DNA of 64,000 bases from Arenicellales bacterium. Its GTDB lineage: Bacteria > Pseudomonadota > Gammaproteobacteria > Arenicellales > JAJDZL01. Location of the stretch: the NCBI GenBank assembly GCA_951813075.1, contig OX638343.1, forward strand, positions 1,709,999 through 1,773,998, written 5' to 3'. Positions 53,684 through 63,420 of the stretch are shown here, in pieces. The position numbers and the translations under genes were made by a program. How positions within the stretch are numbered: position 1 is the stretch's first letter; every line of letters begins with the position of its first letter. The notes below the pieces were generated by a model that worked only from the letters and a program-made list of their open reading frames with translations, was not told the DNA's origin and did not search any database.

Positions 53684-55744
53684 ATGCATTTGATCACCCG
53701 ATTGAGTCAAATTGGAAAGTCATATCGAAATCCAATTTTAATTTCCGCTCTTGTAGTCGCTATTCTTCCGTTTTCCGTATTTGCCCAGTCGGTCACGACC
53801 GAGGAAGAGGACGAAAAAGAAAAAGTCGAATCGACAGTTGAGGAAGTTGTCGTATCAGCAAGTCGTGTTCCAGTTCCGGCAGAGCACGTCGGAAGTAGCG
53901 TGACAGTTTTCAATAAGGAGGATATAGAAAAACGACAAGCCACCCACGTTCATGAATTACTCCGAGAATCTCCCGGATTGGCAGTCAGTCAACAATCAAT
54001 TTCCGGGCAAACACAACTTCGGATACGCGGATCAGAGGGCAATCATTCACTGGTTCTTTTTGATGGAATTGAACTCTCAGACCCGGTCTCCAGCGACGAA
54101 TTCTATTTGCAACATTTGCCGGTTTTTGCAACTGACAGAATTGAAGTTCTAAGAGGATCGCAAAGTTCGCTTTATGGAAGTGAGGCGATTGGTGGAGTAA
54201 TTAACATCACGAGTCCTATTCCGGATGAAGGGACGACTGCCAGACTAAGCATATCACAGGGTTCACTCAGTAAAACGAAACTTAATTCCTATATCGCTTT
54301 CGCGAGCGAAGAACATTTCGGGTCTGTCGCTATGAGTCATATCAACTCCAAGGGGCTTTCGGCGAAATCCGACAATGCAGAAGCCGATGGACTGCAACAA
54401 ACGAGTGCGCACTTAAAGTTTGGCACTCAAATTTCGGAATCATTGGATATTTCTGCAACAGCACTATTGGTAAATAACGACAGCGACTACGATGAATGTG
54501 ATTATTTTGATAGCGATGCCAATGAAAATTACCTCTCGGACGATTGTCGAGGTGACGATAAGAAAAGAGCAGTCGGTATCGAATTGAATTACGAACAGCT
54601 TGATGGCGATCTGACCCATAAGTTCAAATTTTTCAACACCCGCCACAAGAGATTCGATTATGCCTATTTCAGCGACAGTTCCAAGAATTCGATCTCTTCG
54701 AAACAGGGGAAAAAGTCCAAAATTGAATATCAAGCCGTAATGAATTGGGAAGCTCTTGATACCGATCAAATTACCGTTTTCGCCCTGAATAAGGAAAATA
54801 ACGAAGCTATAGGTCAATACGTCGCTGGAGGCGAAGGCGGGAGATTCGACACCAAGAGTTTTGTGCTGGAACAACGAATGGATTTCGGAAACAACATTTT
54901 CACTTCGCTCAGTGGGCGCTATGACGACAACAAGGACAAGCAATTCAAGGATTACAAGACGTATCGAGGGACTTTGGCATGGGTCGTCAACGATGATTTG
55001 AGGTTGCACACCAGTGCTGGTACTGGCGTAAAAAATCCCCAGGTCTCGGAGTTGTACGGATGGAGCAGTGATTGGGTTGCAAACCCTGATCTCAAACCGG
55101 AAACAAGTAAAAGTTGGGATCTAGGGTTTGAATTTCACACTGGTGTATCCGACTTGACGGTTGATTTGACCTACTTTACAAACATAGTAACCAATTTGAT
55201 AGGGTCTGATTGCGGAAGGGATTGCGGAGATGAAACTCGTGACTTAATTGACAACGATGGTGACGGAGAAACAGACGAACCGGATGAAAACAAACCCAAC
55301 GTACAAAAATCAGTAAATAACCCTGGAGAGAGCACTATCAAGGGGTGGGAATTATCAATACTCGGGAATCTTGCCGACCGGTACGATGTGTCGGCGAGTG
55401 CAACATTCTTGCGAGGTTTCGGTGCAGACGGTAAAGAGCTAGTTAGAAGACCATCACAAATTTTGAGTCTGAATATCAACAGACAGTCCAATTTTTATGG
55501 TAATCCGGGGTCAATCAACTTGAACATTCAGCATGTTGGAAAGCAGCTCGACTCCACCACATGGCCGAATGTGGCCGATCTGCCTAAATATACGCTGGTC
55601 AATCTAGGTGCTAAACTCAATCTGAATCCAAATCTTGAATTGACCGGCAAGATAGACAATCTGTTCGACGAAAATTACAGTGAAATTTGGGGTTACAACA
55701 AACCCGGGCGAACAATTAATTTGGGATTGAGATACACCTTCTGA
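53684..55744 (+). CDS. btuB: TonB-dependent vitamin B12 receptor
   Basis: A 686-residue outer-membrane receptor. The signal peptide ends near FSVFAQ. A TonB box-like VEEVVVSASRVP follows, then the plug domain (RESPGLAVSQQSISGQTQLR, IEVLRGSQSSLYGSEAIGGV) and a beta-barrel with DDNKDKQFKDYKTYRG, KNPQVSELYGW and the end LFDENYSEIWGYNKPGRTIN, closing with LGLRYTF whose last aromatic residue is the usual barrel end. An insert with acidic repeats (NDGDGETDEPDENKP) may bind calcium, as in BtuB. It lies downstream of the cobalamin riboswitch and heads an operon with btuF, btuC, btuD and a tonB-like gene. Confidence 0.93.
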   Translation: MHLITRLSQIGKSYRNPILISALVVAILPFSVFAQSVTTEEEDEKEKVESTVEEVVVSASRVPVPAEHVGSSVTVFNKEDIEKRQATHVHELLRESPGLAVSQQSISGQTQLRIRGSEGNHSLVLFDGIELSDPVSSDEFYLQHLPVFATDRIEVLRGSQSSLYGSEAIGGVINITSPIPDEGTTARLSISQGSLSKTKLNSYIAFASEEHFGSVAMSHINSKGLSAKSDNAEADGLQQTSAHLKFGTQISESLDISATALLVNNDSDYDECDYFDSDANENYLSDDCRGDDKKRAVGIELNYEQLDGDLTHKFKFFNTRHKRFDYAYFSDSSKNSISSKQGKKSKIEYQAVMNWEALDTDQITVFALNKENNEAIGQYVAGGEGGRFDTKSFVLEQRMDFGNNIFTSLSGRYDDNKDKQFKDYKTYRGTLAWVVNDDLRLHTSAGTGVKNPQVSELYGWSSDWVANPDLKPETSKSWDLGFEFHTGVSDLTVDLTYFTNIVTNLIGSDCGRDCGDETRDLIDNDGDGETDEPDENKPNVQKSVNNPGESTIKGWELSILGNLADRYDVSASATFLRGFGADGKELVRRPSQILSLNINRQSNFYGNPGSINLNIQHVGKQLDSTTWPNVADLPKYTLVNLGAKLNLNPNLELTGKIDNLFDENYSEIWGYNKPGRTINLGLRYTF

Positions 55745-55751
55745 TCAGAAA

Positions 55752-56651
55752 ATGTTCATTCAGAGCACACAACGGTTTCTGAAGATTTGTTCTTCATTCA
55801 AACCAAAACTACTTTTCGCAGTCATCGCGACCGCCGCATTGTCGGTCGCGATGACTGAGATAGGTATGTCCGATCAACAACACACCGAAAAGCCAAAGAA
55901 AATCGTCTCAACCCACCTTTGCACAGATCAGTTGCTCCTACTTCTATCTGATTATGACCGAATTGCGTCGCTGAGCTTTTTTTCTCATAACCCCAGTATG
56001 TCTGCGATGTCTGACACAGCCAAAAACTTCCCGGTCAACCATGGCTTCGCTGAAGAAATAGTCGCGCTCGACCCAGATTTGATTCTTACGAGTACGTTTG
56101 GACATTTAAGCATTTTGTTGCTGAAAAAACTTGGATATCGCGTCAGTATCATTCCCGTTGCCAGCAACCTTAGTGACATCGCGACGAATATCCGCTTGGT
56201 TGCCGAGGCAATAGGGGAAGAGGAGCGGGGTGAGGCAATAGCTGTAAGTTTAACCAGTCGAATCGATGCAGTCAGCTTGCCAGATGTCACAATGCGTCCA
56301 CTACTTGCCATATACAACCAGAATGGTTTCACCTTTGGGCAAGAAGCACTCATTACGCAATTAATCGAAACCGCTGGCTTTAGGAATTTGGGTGCCGAAC
56401 TTGGGCTTGGAATCGCGCAGCATTTACCGCTTGAACTTCTACTCGTTCATCAGCCCGATGCATTGATGCTGGGCGACCGCAACACTTCAGCTGCGTTGGC
56501 GAATGAACTTCCTAATCATCCTTCCCTTCGCCGAAGGTACACAGACATTCCAAGAATCGATATGCAGAGTCATCTTTGGATTTGTGGTACGCCTTTTGTT
56601 GCAGATGCCCTCGATTATCTTGTTGAGCAAAGAATCAGGTTATCCCAGTAA
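55752..56651 (+). CDS. btuF: Cobalamin ABC transporter, periplasmic binding protein
   Basis: The 299-residue protein has a long signal region (hydrophobic part LLFAVIATAALSVAMT) and the class III binding-protein fold: PKKIVSTHLCTDQLLLLLSD, LDPDLILTSTFGHLSILLLK and WICGTPFVADALDYL. It would take cobalamin from BtuB and hand it to BtuCD. It begins 7 bases after the btuB stop and ends 5 bases before btuC. Confidence 0.85.
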   Translation: MFIQSTQRFLKICSSFKPKLLFAVIATAALSVAMTEIGMSDQQHTEKPKKIVSTHLCTDQLLLLLSDYDRIASLSFFSHNPSMSAMSDTAKNFPVNHGFAEEIVALDPDLILTSTFGHLSILLLKKLGYRVSIIPVASNLSDIATNIRLVAEAIGEEERGEAIAVSLTSRIDAVSLPDVTMRPLLAIYNQNGFTFGQEALITQLIETAGFRNLGAELGLGIAQHLPLELLLVHQPDALMLGDRNTSAALANELPNHPSLRRRYTDIPRIDMQSHLWICGTPFVADALDYLVEQRIRLSQ

Positions 56652-56656
56652 ATCAA

Positions 56657-57673
56657 ATGAACCGATTATTTCAATTGGCGGACGCCAGATTCACTGTATT
56701 GCTGCTTTGCCTTTCGTTGGCAGTAGTGATCGGCTTTCTTGCGTCACTGTCGGTTGGACCTGTTGGCATCGGAACCCTGGCGGTATTGTCTTCGTTGTTT
56801 TCAGACAGTTCCGATGTTGCTGTGATCATAGCCCAGGAGATTCGACTACCGCGAGCCCTGCTGGGTGCCGCAATCGGAGCGACGCTGGGTATATCCGGTG
56901 CTGCTATGCAAGGATATGTTCGCAATCCACTCGCTGAACCCGGACTAATCGGCGTATCCGCGTCAGCCGCTTTGGGTGCCGTGCTGACCATCTATTTCGG
57001 CCTTTCAACGCTCTACATCTGGACGCTTCCTTTGGGGGGCATGGTTGGAGCGGCCATTGGAGTGGCAATCATGGTGGTCATAGCAGGTCGAGGAAGCTCA
57101 ACCTTGACGCTCATATTGGCGGGCGTCGCAGTTTCGACCCTGGCTGGCGCTCTGACGTCGCTGGCATTGAATCTCGCTCCCAATCCGTTCGCCGCCGTTG
57201 AAATCATATTCTGGTTGCTTGGCTCACTTGCGAACAGAAGCATGGAGCATGTCTGGCTGGCAGGGCCCTTCATGCTGATTGGTATTGCCTTGGTGCTGAC
57301 TGTCGGAAAGCCGCTGGACGCGCTGTCGCTCGGGGAAGATACAGCATCGACACTCGGTGTCAATGTCCGTGGGGTTCGCATGCGAATCATCGTTGGAGTC
57401 ACCATGGCTGTCGGTGCTGCCACTGCCGTCGCTGGTGCCATCGGTTTTGTCGGTCTTGTTGTTCCACATCTTCTGCGCCCACTCGTCGGACACCGACCAA
57501 GCCTGCTTTTACCGACTAGCGCTCTAGGTGGTGCAGTGTTACTACTTTTTTCCGATGTGGCTGTCAGATTGCTCTCATTCGGTCCCGAACTCAAGCTTGG
57601 TGTATTCACCGCGCTTGTCGGCTCACCGTTCTTTCTATGGCTCGTTCTCAAATTGAGACATCAATATCTATGA
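56657..57673 (+). CDS. btuC: Cobalamin ABC transporter, permease (FecCD family)
   Basis: The 338-residue membrane protein has the FecCD/BtuC pattern of about ten helices: RLPRALLGAAIGATLGISGA with AMQGYVRNPLAEPGLIGVSA, SLGEDTASTLGVNVRGVRMR and GFVGLVVPHLLRPLVGHRPS, the last being the loop that binds the ATPase. It would pass cobalamin through the inner membrane. Its stop overlaps btuD by four bases. Confidence 0.92.
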   Translation: MNRLFQLADARFTVLLLCLSLAVVIGFLASLSVGPVGIGTLAVLSSLFSDSSDVAVIIAQEIRLPRALLGAAIGATLGISGAAMQGYVRNPLAEPGLIGVSASAALGAVLTIYFGLSTLYIWTLPLGGMVGAAIGVAIMVVIAGRGSSTLTLILAGVAVSTLAGALTSLALNLAPNPFAAVEIIFWLLGSLANRSMEHVWLAGPFMLIGIALVLTVGKPLDALSLGEDTASTLGVNVRGVRMRIIVGVTMAVGAATAVAGAIGFVGLVVPHLLRPLVGHRPSLLLPTSALGGAVLLLFSDVAVRLLSFGPELKLGVFTALVGSPFFLWLVLKLRHQYL

Positions 57674-58449
57674 GCATTCTCAGCGCACAACAATTGAACG
57701 TATCGATTTCCGGAAACAAAATCGTGTCTGACGCTTCGTTTTCGGTAAACAGTGGCGAAATCGTTGCATTGATCGGACCAAATGGGGCGGGAAAAACGAC
57801 ACTGCTGAAAGCGATTATGGGCTTGATCAAAGTCGAAAGTGGCAATATCTATTACGACAACATGGAGATCAAGTTCAACCAGCAGCACCAATTCGCCAGG
57901 TATATCGCCTATCTAGAGCAGAATAGCAGAAGTTACTGGGCCCTGAATGTTGAGAGTATTGTGATGCTGGGGAGATTGCCGCATCTTGGAAGATGGAAAA
58001 GACCTTCGGCCAACGATCGCCAATTTGTGGAAAAAGCAATGGAAGTCTGTGACGTTCTGCAGTTTGCCGACAGGGTGGTAACGACGCTATCCGGCGGTGA
58101 ACAAGCTAGAGTGATGCTCGCCAGAACTCTGGCAACCAATCCGCATTTTCTACTTGCCGATGAACCCGTTGCAGGCCTTGACCCAGCGCATCAACTGGAT
58201 GTGATGGAGAAGTTGCGAGATCTGGCCGATGGTGGAGCTGGAATTGTTGTCGTAATGCATGACCTCACACTGGCGTCCAGATATTGTGATCGGATGACAC
58301 TGCTTTTCGAAGGACGCGTAACTGCTGACGGATCTTCCGAGATCGTTCTTTCTGAGCAACACCTTGCCACGGCTTATGGCATTAAGGCTGTCTATCACGA
58401 CTCTGACCACGGAAAGTTTGTAATACCCATCCGACGATTGAAGGGATGA
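57670..58449 (+). CDS. btuD: Cobalamin ABC transporter, ATP-binding protein
   Basis: A 259-residue ATPase from ATG 57670 (ATGA overlap with btuC). Walker A is GPNGAGKTTLLKAIMG, signature TLSGGEQARVMLARTLA, Walker B FLLADEPVAGLDPAHQ and the switch VVVMHDLTLASRYCD. This matches the FecE/BtuD/HmuV group. All catalytic residues are present. Confidence 0.93.
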   Translation: MSILSAQQLNVSISGNKIVSDASFSVNSGEIVALIGPNGAGKTTLLKAIMGLIKVESGNIYYDNMEIKFNQQHQFARYIAYLEQNSRSYWALNVESIVMLGRLPHLGRWKRPSANDRQFVEKAMEVCDVLQFADRVVTTLSGGEQARVMLARTLATNPHFLLADEPVAGLDPAHQLDVMEKLRDLADGGAGIVVVMHDLTLASRYCDRMTLLFEGRVTADGSSEIVLSEQHLATAYGIKAVYHDSDHGKFVIPIRRLKG

Positions 58450-58450
58450 A

Positions 58451-60766
58451 ATGATCCGAAAGCATCCATTTAGATTCCTGTTTTCTGTAGTCGGTTCTTT
58501 TTTCGTTCACGTCGCTGCAGTATTTGCAATGCTGATGGCAGTTCCGGAAATTTCTCCGACTGAACTTTTCCGCCCCATCAGTGTCTCTCTTGTTCCAGAA
58601 TCCAGCATACTGGGAACAGGCATACAGTTGGAAGAGCAGACCGTCGATATGGGATCAGAAATTCCATCAAACATTGCAACATCAACCTCTCCTGCTGAAC
58701 AGACGACCGAATCTGCGGAGGCTCACAGCCGGAACGAATTTATTGAAAATGATGTTCAGGTCTCACCTGAATTCGAGAACGAATTTGATACTGAACCATT
58801 GGAGATTGTGGATTCGAAGTTAGAAACTGTCCCAGAGCCAGTAAAAATTGAAACAATGCGTACCTCTTTGCCGGAACAGACAGAACTATCGGCCAAGATC
58901 AACGAATCTACAAAAGGTCGATCGTCGAACAACGCCCTTGAAACAGAGAAAATACAGGGGCTAGCGAACTTTGAAGAGCGAATTGTAAAAGTTCAAGATT
59001 CACAGGAACTGGCACCGACCTTGTTGGAAGAGCGAATCATGATTGAACCGGAAATTGCGAATGACCCGCCAGTAGAATTCGCTGACAGTGCCGAAGTTGC
59101 ATCCGACTTGGCTCACGCGCAAGACACAACCAGCAATGATTTGCAGATGAGATTTTTCGATGAAGAATCATCAAACATTAGCGCGACGTTAGTTCTGCGT
59201 CAAACTAAAGCTTCGCCTGAACGCGCTGAAACTGATAACGAATATGAGATGATTGCCCGGGTATTCCCCAACGCGATCCTGGACATGGCTGATAGCCAAT
59301 TCATCCCGCCCAGAATGGACAATGTTAACGAAGTGCCAGAGGCTCCATTTAAGGATGTCCTGATCGCACCAAGAACTGCAATAATCGTAGCAACCATCGA
59401 AAAAAATCAGTCGACAGAAATCCAACGCAACGGTACCGATATCGAATCCGAATTGATTGCTCGTATATTTCCTGAAGCAATGCAAGATGTGATTGATGAA
59501 CGTCCGGCTTCTGTAAACATCGCTAAAACAATGAACAACCAGGAAATCCAGTCTATCGAAACACAAACGTTAGAAACAGATTTACTAGTTGTCGAATCGG
59601 ATGATCCGACCCACCCGTCTAAACCTGCGACTTTAATTGCCACTACCGACGTTGAACAGGAATCCATTGCGTGGAGTTTCCCCAACGCTATAACGGATGT
59701 GATCAATGAACATGTGACCGCTTCGAATCTCGTCAAATCGACGGACAGCCAGGTTACATTGAGCCGATCTAACCAAACGCAGCCGACAGAATCTGAAATG
59801 GCAGTAGTTGAGTACGTAGCCGAATATCAGTTGAACGAATCCTTGCCTCGACGATCTGCCACTGACGTTGAACAAGCATTGATCGCGCGGGTTTTCCCCA
59901 ATTCCATTCAGGATGTGGTTGAGCACTACCCTACTCCAGAGGAAGTTCACACAACGATTGACGTTCCTGAAATTCAACCAGTTGCAGAACATACACAACA
60001 AACGAATCTGGCGATCGTTGAACCCACTGAAAAGAGGACAGTAGTTGATCTGGCAGACGAAGTTGAAGTCCGAATTGCTTATTCTGAATTTGACGAGTCC
60101 AGCATCTTGGAGAATGTCACAAGCAAATTCGAGCTATCGGAAAATTTTGAATCGAAGGTGGCGTCGATTGCCGAAATCGCGTCCCTCCAAATAGTTGACG
60201 AAAATCCAGCCGAAATTGAAGAATCGTCATCTTCCAGACAGGTTACCCCTCAGAATGATCTTCCTCAAGAAATAGAACCCGTGGACTCGCAGCCGACGCT
60301 TGCGAAGAAGCATGTTACAAAGACAGAAACCGTCGAACCAGAATTGTCCGAAAAATCAACCCTTGAACGTACGCAGTATTCGGATGAACCTTCGATAACA
60401 GACAATGCCGCAATTTCGCAAATAACACAGATCGCAGCAATTCAATCTGAATCCGAAGCTGCCGGTTCAATGGAAGATACCGACGTTGCACCTCAATTTG
60501 GTGTTCCAGGTTTATCGAATCCAGCTCCCAAATACCCGTATCTGGCAAGGGCAAACAACGAAGAAGGTCAGGTAGTTCTTAGCGTTTATGTTGACTCGCA
60601 CGGAAATGCGCAGAAAGTCGACACACACAAATCAAGTGGCTTTCGACGATTGGACAAGGCCGCAAAAAAAGCGGTCCAAAAATGGAAGTTTTTACCAGCG
60701 CGTACTGCTGGTGTAGTATCGGATGGAATCGCTTTGGTACCGGTCACTTTTGTGCTGACAAACTGA
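58451..60766 (+). CDS. Long TonB-like energy transducer with four internal repeats
   Basis: A 771-residue protein with an N-terminal membrane anchor (FLFSVVGSFFVHVAAVFAMLMA, with the S-x3-H-like SFFVHV of TonB), a very long acidic middle and a C-terminal TonB domain (NPAPKYPYLARANNEEGQVV, then HKSSGFRRLDKAAKKAVQKW, ending VPVTFVLTN). TonB proteins usually have about 240 residues with a Pro-rich spacer. Here the spacer is about 630 residues, rich in Glu, Ser and Thr, and carries four imperfect repeats marked IARVFPNAILDM (from 268), IARIFPEAMQDV (336), IAWSFPNAITDV (406) and IARVFPNSIQDV (478), spaced 68, 70 and 72 residues. It starts one base after btuD, so it is likely the dedicated energy transducer for BtuB. 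Confidence 0.82.
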   Translation: MIRKHPFRFLFSVVGSFFVHVAAVFAMLMAVPEISPTELFRPISVSLVPESSILGTGIQLEEQTVDMGSEIPSNIATSTSPAEQTTESAEAHSRNEFIENDVQVSPEFENEFDTEPLEIVDSKLETVPEPVKIETMRTSLPEQTELSAKINESTKGRSSNNALETEKIQGLANFEERIVKVQDSQELAPTLLEERIMIEPEIANDPPVEFADSAEVASDLAHAQDTTSNDLQMRFFDEESSNISATLVLRQTKASPERAETDNEYEMIARVFPNAILDMADSQFIPPRMDNVNEVPEAPFKDVLIAPRTAIIVATIEKNQSTEIQRNGTDIESELIARIFPEAMQDVIDERPASVNIAKTMNNQEIQSIETQTLETDLLVVESDDPTHPSKPATLIATTDVEQESIAWSFPNAITDVINEHVTASNLVKSTDSQVTLSRSNQTQPTESEMAVVEYVAEYQLNESLPRRSATDVEQALIARVFPNSIQDVVEHYPTPEEVHTTIDVPEIQPVAEHTQQTNLAIVEPTEKRTVVDLADEVEVRIAYSEFDESSILENVTSKFELSENFESKVASIAEIASLQIVDENPAEIEESSSSRQVTPQNDLPQEIEPVDSQPTLAKKHVTKTETVEPELSEKSTLERTQYSDEPSITDNAAISQITQIAAIQSESEAAGSMEDTDVAPQFGVPGLSNPAPKYPYLARANNEEGQVVLSVYVDSHGNAQKVDTHKSSGFRRLDKAAKKAVQKWKFLPARTAGVVSDGIALVPVTFVLTN

Positions 60767-60886
60767 AGCTATGAAACTCTCCTCTGACAAATTCCAACAA
60801 GTCAGGAAAAGATAAGGAATATAAGCAAATTACGCAACTGTCAAATCAGGTGATGCAAGTGATGCTCAACCCAAGTAGCATGGGAA

Positions 60887-62362
60887 TTACATCTCGGCAT
60901 CGGCAATCAGAGAGTCGATTTCAAGAGCGTCTTCAAGACCGTCAGCGACACCGTCAAGATATTGTTCGACTTTCGATTCGTAGTGAAGTTCTGAAGCCGA
61001 ACCCTTACGAATGCTATCCAGCCAGTTTTTTCTGAACTCGTCGCTGGAGAATATTCCATGAAGATAGCATCCGGCGATTCTTCCGTCGATACTGATTGCA
61101 CCATCAGCGACATCCCCGATACGCGCAAACGGTCGCACCGTATCTGGACCATGCGTCTTGCCGATATGAATCTCATAGCCTTCAATTGGCGTATCAGTTA
61201 CCGTGCAAACACCCTTTACCGGTCGCACTGACTTCTTTCCTTGCATGTCTGTTTCAATATCCAGCAATCCAAGACCCAGCGATTCACCTGGTGCACCGTC
61301 AAGTCCCTCAGGGTCTCGCACACGCCGGCCAATCATCTGATACCCGCCACACATTCCGAGGACCCATCCACCATTGCGCGCATGAGCAATAATGTCATGA
61401 TCCCAGCCTTGCGAGCGCAGGAACTCAAGATCTCCAACCGTTGACTTTGTTCCCGGTAGAATCATGACATCGGCATCCAGAGGCAGCGGTGTGCCAGGTG
61501 GGATAAACTCGAATTGAACGTTCGGTTCAAGTCTCAGAGGATCAAAATCATCAGAATTGGCGATTCTGGATAGCATTGGCACGACGATTTTGAGCGGTTT
61601 CCGGGGATTGGCATCGTCGTGTGCGTCGATCGGGTCCAGAACAACCGCGTCCTCCTGCGGAAGTCGGCGTGCGTCGTCGAGCCAGGGAATGACTCCTCGA
61701 CATGGCCAACCGGTACGCTGTTCAATTTCCCTTACGCCATCATCAAACAATCTCACGTCCCCCCGAAAACGATTGATCATGAAACTTCGTATCATGGCTG
61801 AATCATCCGGGTCCAGAACTGCTTGGGTACCAACCACCGAAGCGATCACACCGCCGCGATCGATATCCGCAAGCAATGAAACTGGAACTCCCGCGTAACG
61901 CGCAAATCCCATGTTGGCAATATCCCGCTTGCGAAGATTGGTTTCCGCCGCACTACCGGCACCTTCTACAATCACAAAGTCATACGAATCAGTCAATTTC
62001 TCAAAACTTTGCATGACTGGTGTCAGAAGTTGAATCCGGCTCGACATGTAGTCAGCTGCCTCAAGCGTGGAAATCACCTGGCCTTGGACAACGACCTGTG
62101 AAGTACGATCCGATTGCGGTTTCAGAAGAACCGGATTCATATCCACAGTCGGAATAACCCCTGCAGCTCTCGCCTGCAATGCTTGTGCCCTGCCGATTTC
62201 GCCGCCATCGGGACATGCTGCGGCATTATTGGACATGTTTTGTGGTTTAAATGGCGCTACTGCGATTCCTCGGCGTCTGATCACCCTACACAAGCCTGCA
62301 ACAATGATCGACTTGCCCACATCGGAACCGGTTCCTTGAATCATTAAAACTCTATTTCTCAT
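60887..62362 (-). CDS. cobQ: Cobyric acid synthase
   Basis: CobQ amidates four side chains of the corrin ring with glutamine and ATP. The 491-residue length is typical. It shows the ATP site MIQGTGSDVGKSIIVAGLCR, FKPQNMSNNAA, VIVEGAGSAAETNLR, SLLADIDRGGVIASVVGT, and a C-terminal glutamine amidotransferase domain with the catalytic Cys in VLGMCGGYQMIGR and His in GCYLHGIF. It is convergent with the btu operon, so it is not under the riboswitch. No other corrin genes are in the window. Confidence 0.95.
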   Translation of the reverse strand: MRNRVLMIQGTGSDVGKSIIVAGLCRVIRRRGIAVAPFKPQNMSNNAAACPDGGEIGRAQALQARAAGVIPTVDMNPVLLKPQSDRTSQVVVQGQVISTLEAADYMSSRIQLLTPVMQSFEKLTDSYDFVIVEGAGSAAETNLRKRDIANMGFARYAGVPVSLLADIDRGGVIASVVGTQAVLDPDDSAMIRSFMINRFRGDVRLFDDGVREIEQRTGWPCRGVIPWLDDARRLPQEDAVVLDPIDAHDDANPRKPLKIVVPMLSRIANSDDFDPLRLEPNVQFEFIPPGTPLPLDADVMILPGTKSTVGDLEFLRSQGWDHDIIAHARNGGWVLGMCGGYQMIGRRVRDPEGLDGAPGESLGLGLLDIETDMQGKKSVRPVKGVCTVTDTPIEGYEIHIGKTHGPDTVRPFARIGDVADGAISIDGRIAGCYLHGIFSSDEFRKNWLDSIRKGSASELHYESKVEQYLDGVADGLEDALEIDSLIADAEM

Positions 62363-62607
62363 GATCCAGAACTTGATTTTAAACTTAGCGGAGACCGAAC
62401 GGAAATTCGGTCACAGGAAAAGACCGGTGCATCCGATCAATACGTATAGATATGCTTTCGCCAATTGGATTTGAGACTACGAAAACCGACCCCAATGACA
62501 GATGCGGCTAAACTTCGAGTCCCTTCGCGATTTCTGCTCAGACGGGTACGACAATAAGCGACGAACTACGACGATGTTGAAACCTTGCGATTCACAAGGT
62601 AGCGGTA

Positions 62608-63090
62608 TCAGTTACTTTCAACCTGATAAACGGTCTCGGACTTTCTTTTTTTCATCGAACACTCACCATTCTTCTCCATCCCTGAACACACGCCGTACAA
62701 ATGAAGTGAATGATCGTGAAGTACAAAACCAAGCGAATCCGCGACGACATCCTGACGCCTTTCAATTTCGTCGTCAACAAATTCGTAAACGTCACCGCAT
62801 TCGACACAGACCATGTGATCGTGATGCTGCTCGTTGTTCAACTCATAATATGCCTTGCTGTCTTCACCGAATCGATGCTTCAGCACCAAGCCGTTTTGTT
62901 CGAATTGGGTGAGAACCCGATAGACTGTTGCGAGTCCAACCTCTTCGTTTGATTCTCGCAACGAATCGTAGATCTCTTCTGCGCCCATATGGCGGGTTCG
63001 GGATTTTTCCAAGACTTCAAGTATCAGCAACCTGGGATGTGTCGTACGCAACCCTGTTTTAGCCAGACTTGTTTCTTTAGGGCTTTTCAC
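62608..63090 (-). CDS. fur: Ferric uptake regulator
   Basis: Fur represses iron-uptake genes when loaded with Fe2+. The 160-residue protein has the winged helix (TRHMGAEEIYDSLRESNEEV, GLATVYRVLTQFEQNGLV), metal site HHDH at 89-92, and the structural zinc cysteines C95 and C98 with C135 and C144 near the C-terminus. The start is GTG 63090, preceded by GGAGAGAAGG-like sequence. It is probably the regulator of the three Fur boxes at 8.0, 10.6 and 16.3 kb. Confidence 0.93.
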   Translation of the reverse strand: MKSPKETSLAKTGLRTTHPRLLILEVLEKSRTRHMGAEEIYDSLRESNEEVGLATVYRVLTQFEQNGLVLKHRFGEDSKAYYELNNEQHHDHMVCVECGDVYEFVDDEIERRQDVVADSLGFVLHDHSLHLYGVCSGMEKNGECSMKKRKSETVYQVESN

Positions 63091-63276
63091 ACCTTCTCTC
63101 CTCTTTTAGAAGACACTTGCAATTTAATATTGTAGACTATCGCAGTCTCAGTTTTGGCGTAGTTGGATTCCCACAGCAGTTCTGCTATGTTTTGACCTGT
63201 TTTCGTTGCCGAATTGAGTCCTATCCCTACCATACGACCATTGAAGTTTTAACGGCAGATGCTCCGCGAGGCGTGA

Positions 63277-63417
63277 GTTGACAGTGCCGATGATTCAGAT
63301 GGAGACAAGTTCACCAACCGGGTTGAAGCGGACCAGCGCAAGCAAATTCAAATGGAAAGGGAATTACAAAGATACGTTGACATGAGGCATCGGACTCCCT
63401 ACATTCCAAGGTGTTAG
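63277..63417 (+). pseudogene. Short coding remnant before the IS1595 transposase
   Basis: A 46-codon frame reads GDKFTNRVEADQRKQIQMER then ELQRYVDMRHRTPYIPRC and stops at 63415-63417. The composition is protein-like but the family is unknown. It lies in the same frame as the transposase but a stop codon separates them. Confidence 0.3.
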
Positions 63418-63420
63418 GGG

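Noticed and set aside
53684..55744. Calling the receptor a siderophore receptor
   Set aside because: The cobalamin riboswitch and the btuFCD genes directly linked to it make B12 the likely ligand; no Fur box was seen before it.
57013..57651. 212-codon minus-strand frame
   Set aside because: It lies wholly inside btuC in the opposite direction; its Pro/Ser/Thr/Ala-rich composition is the usual antisense shadow of a membrane protein gene.
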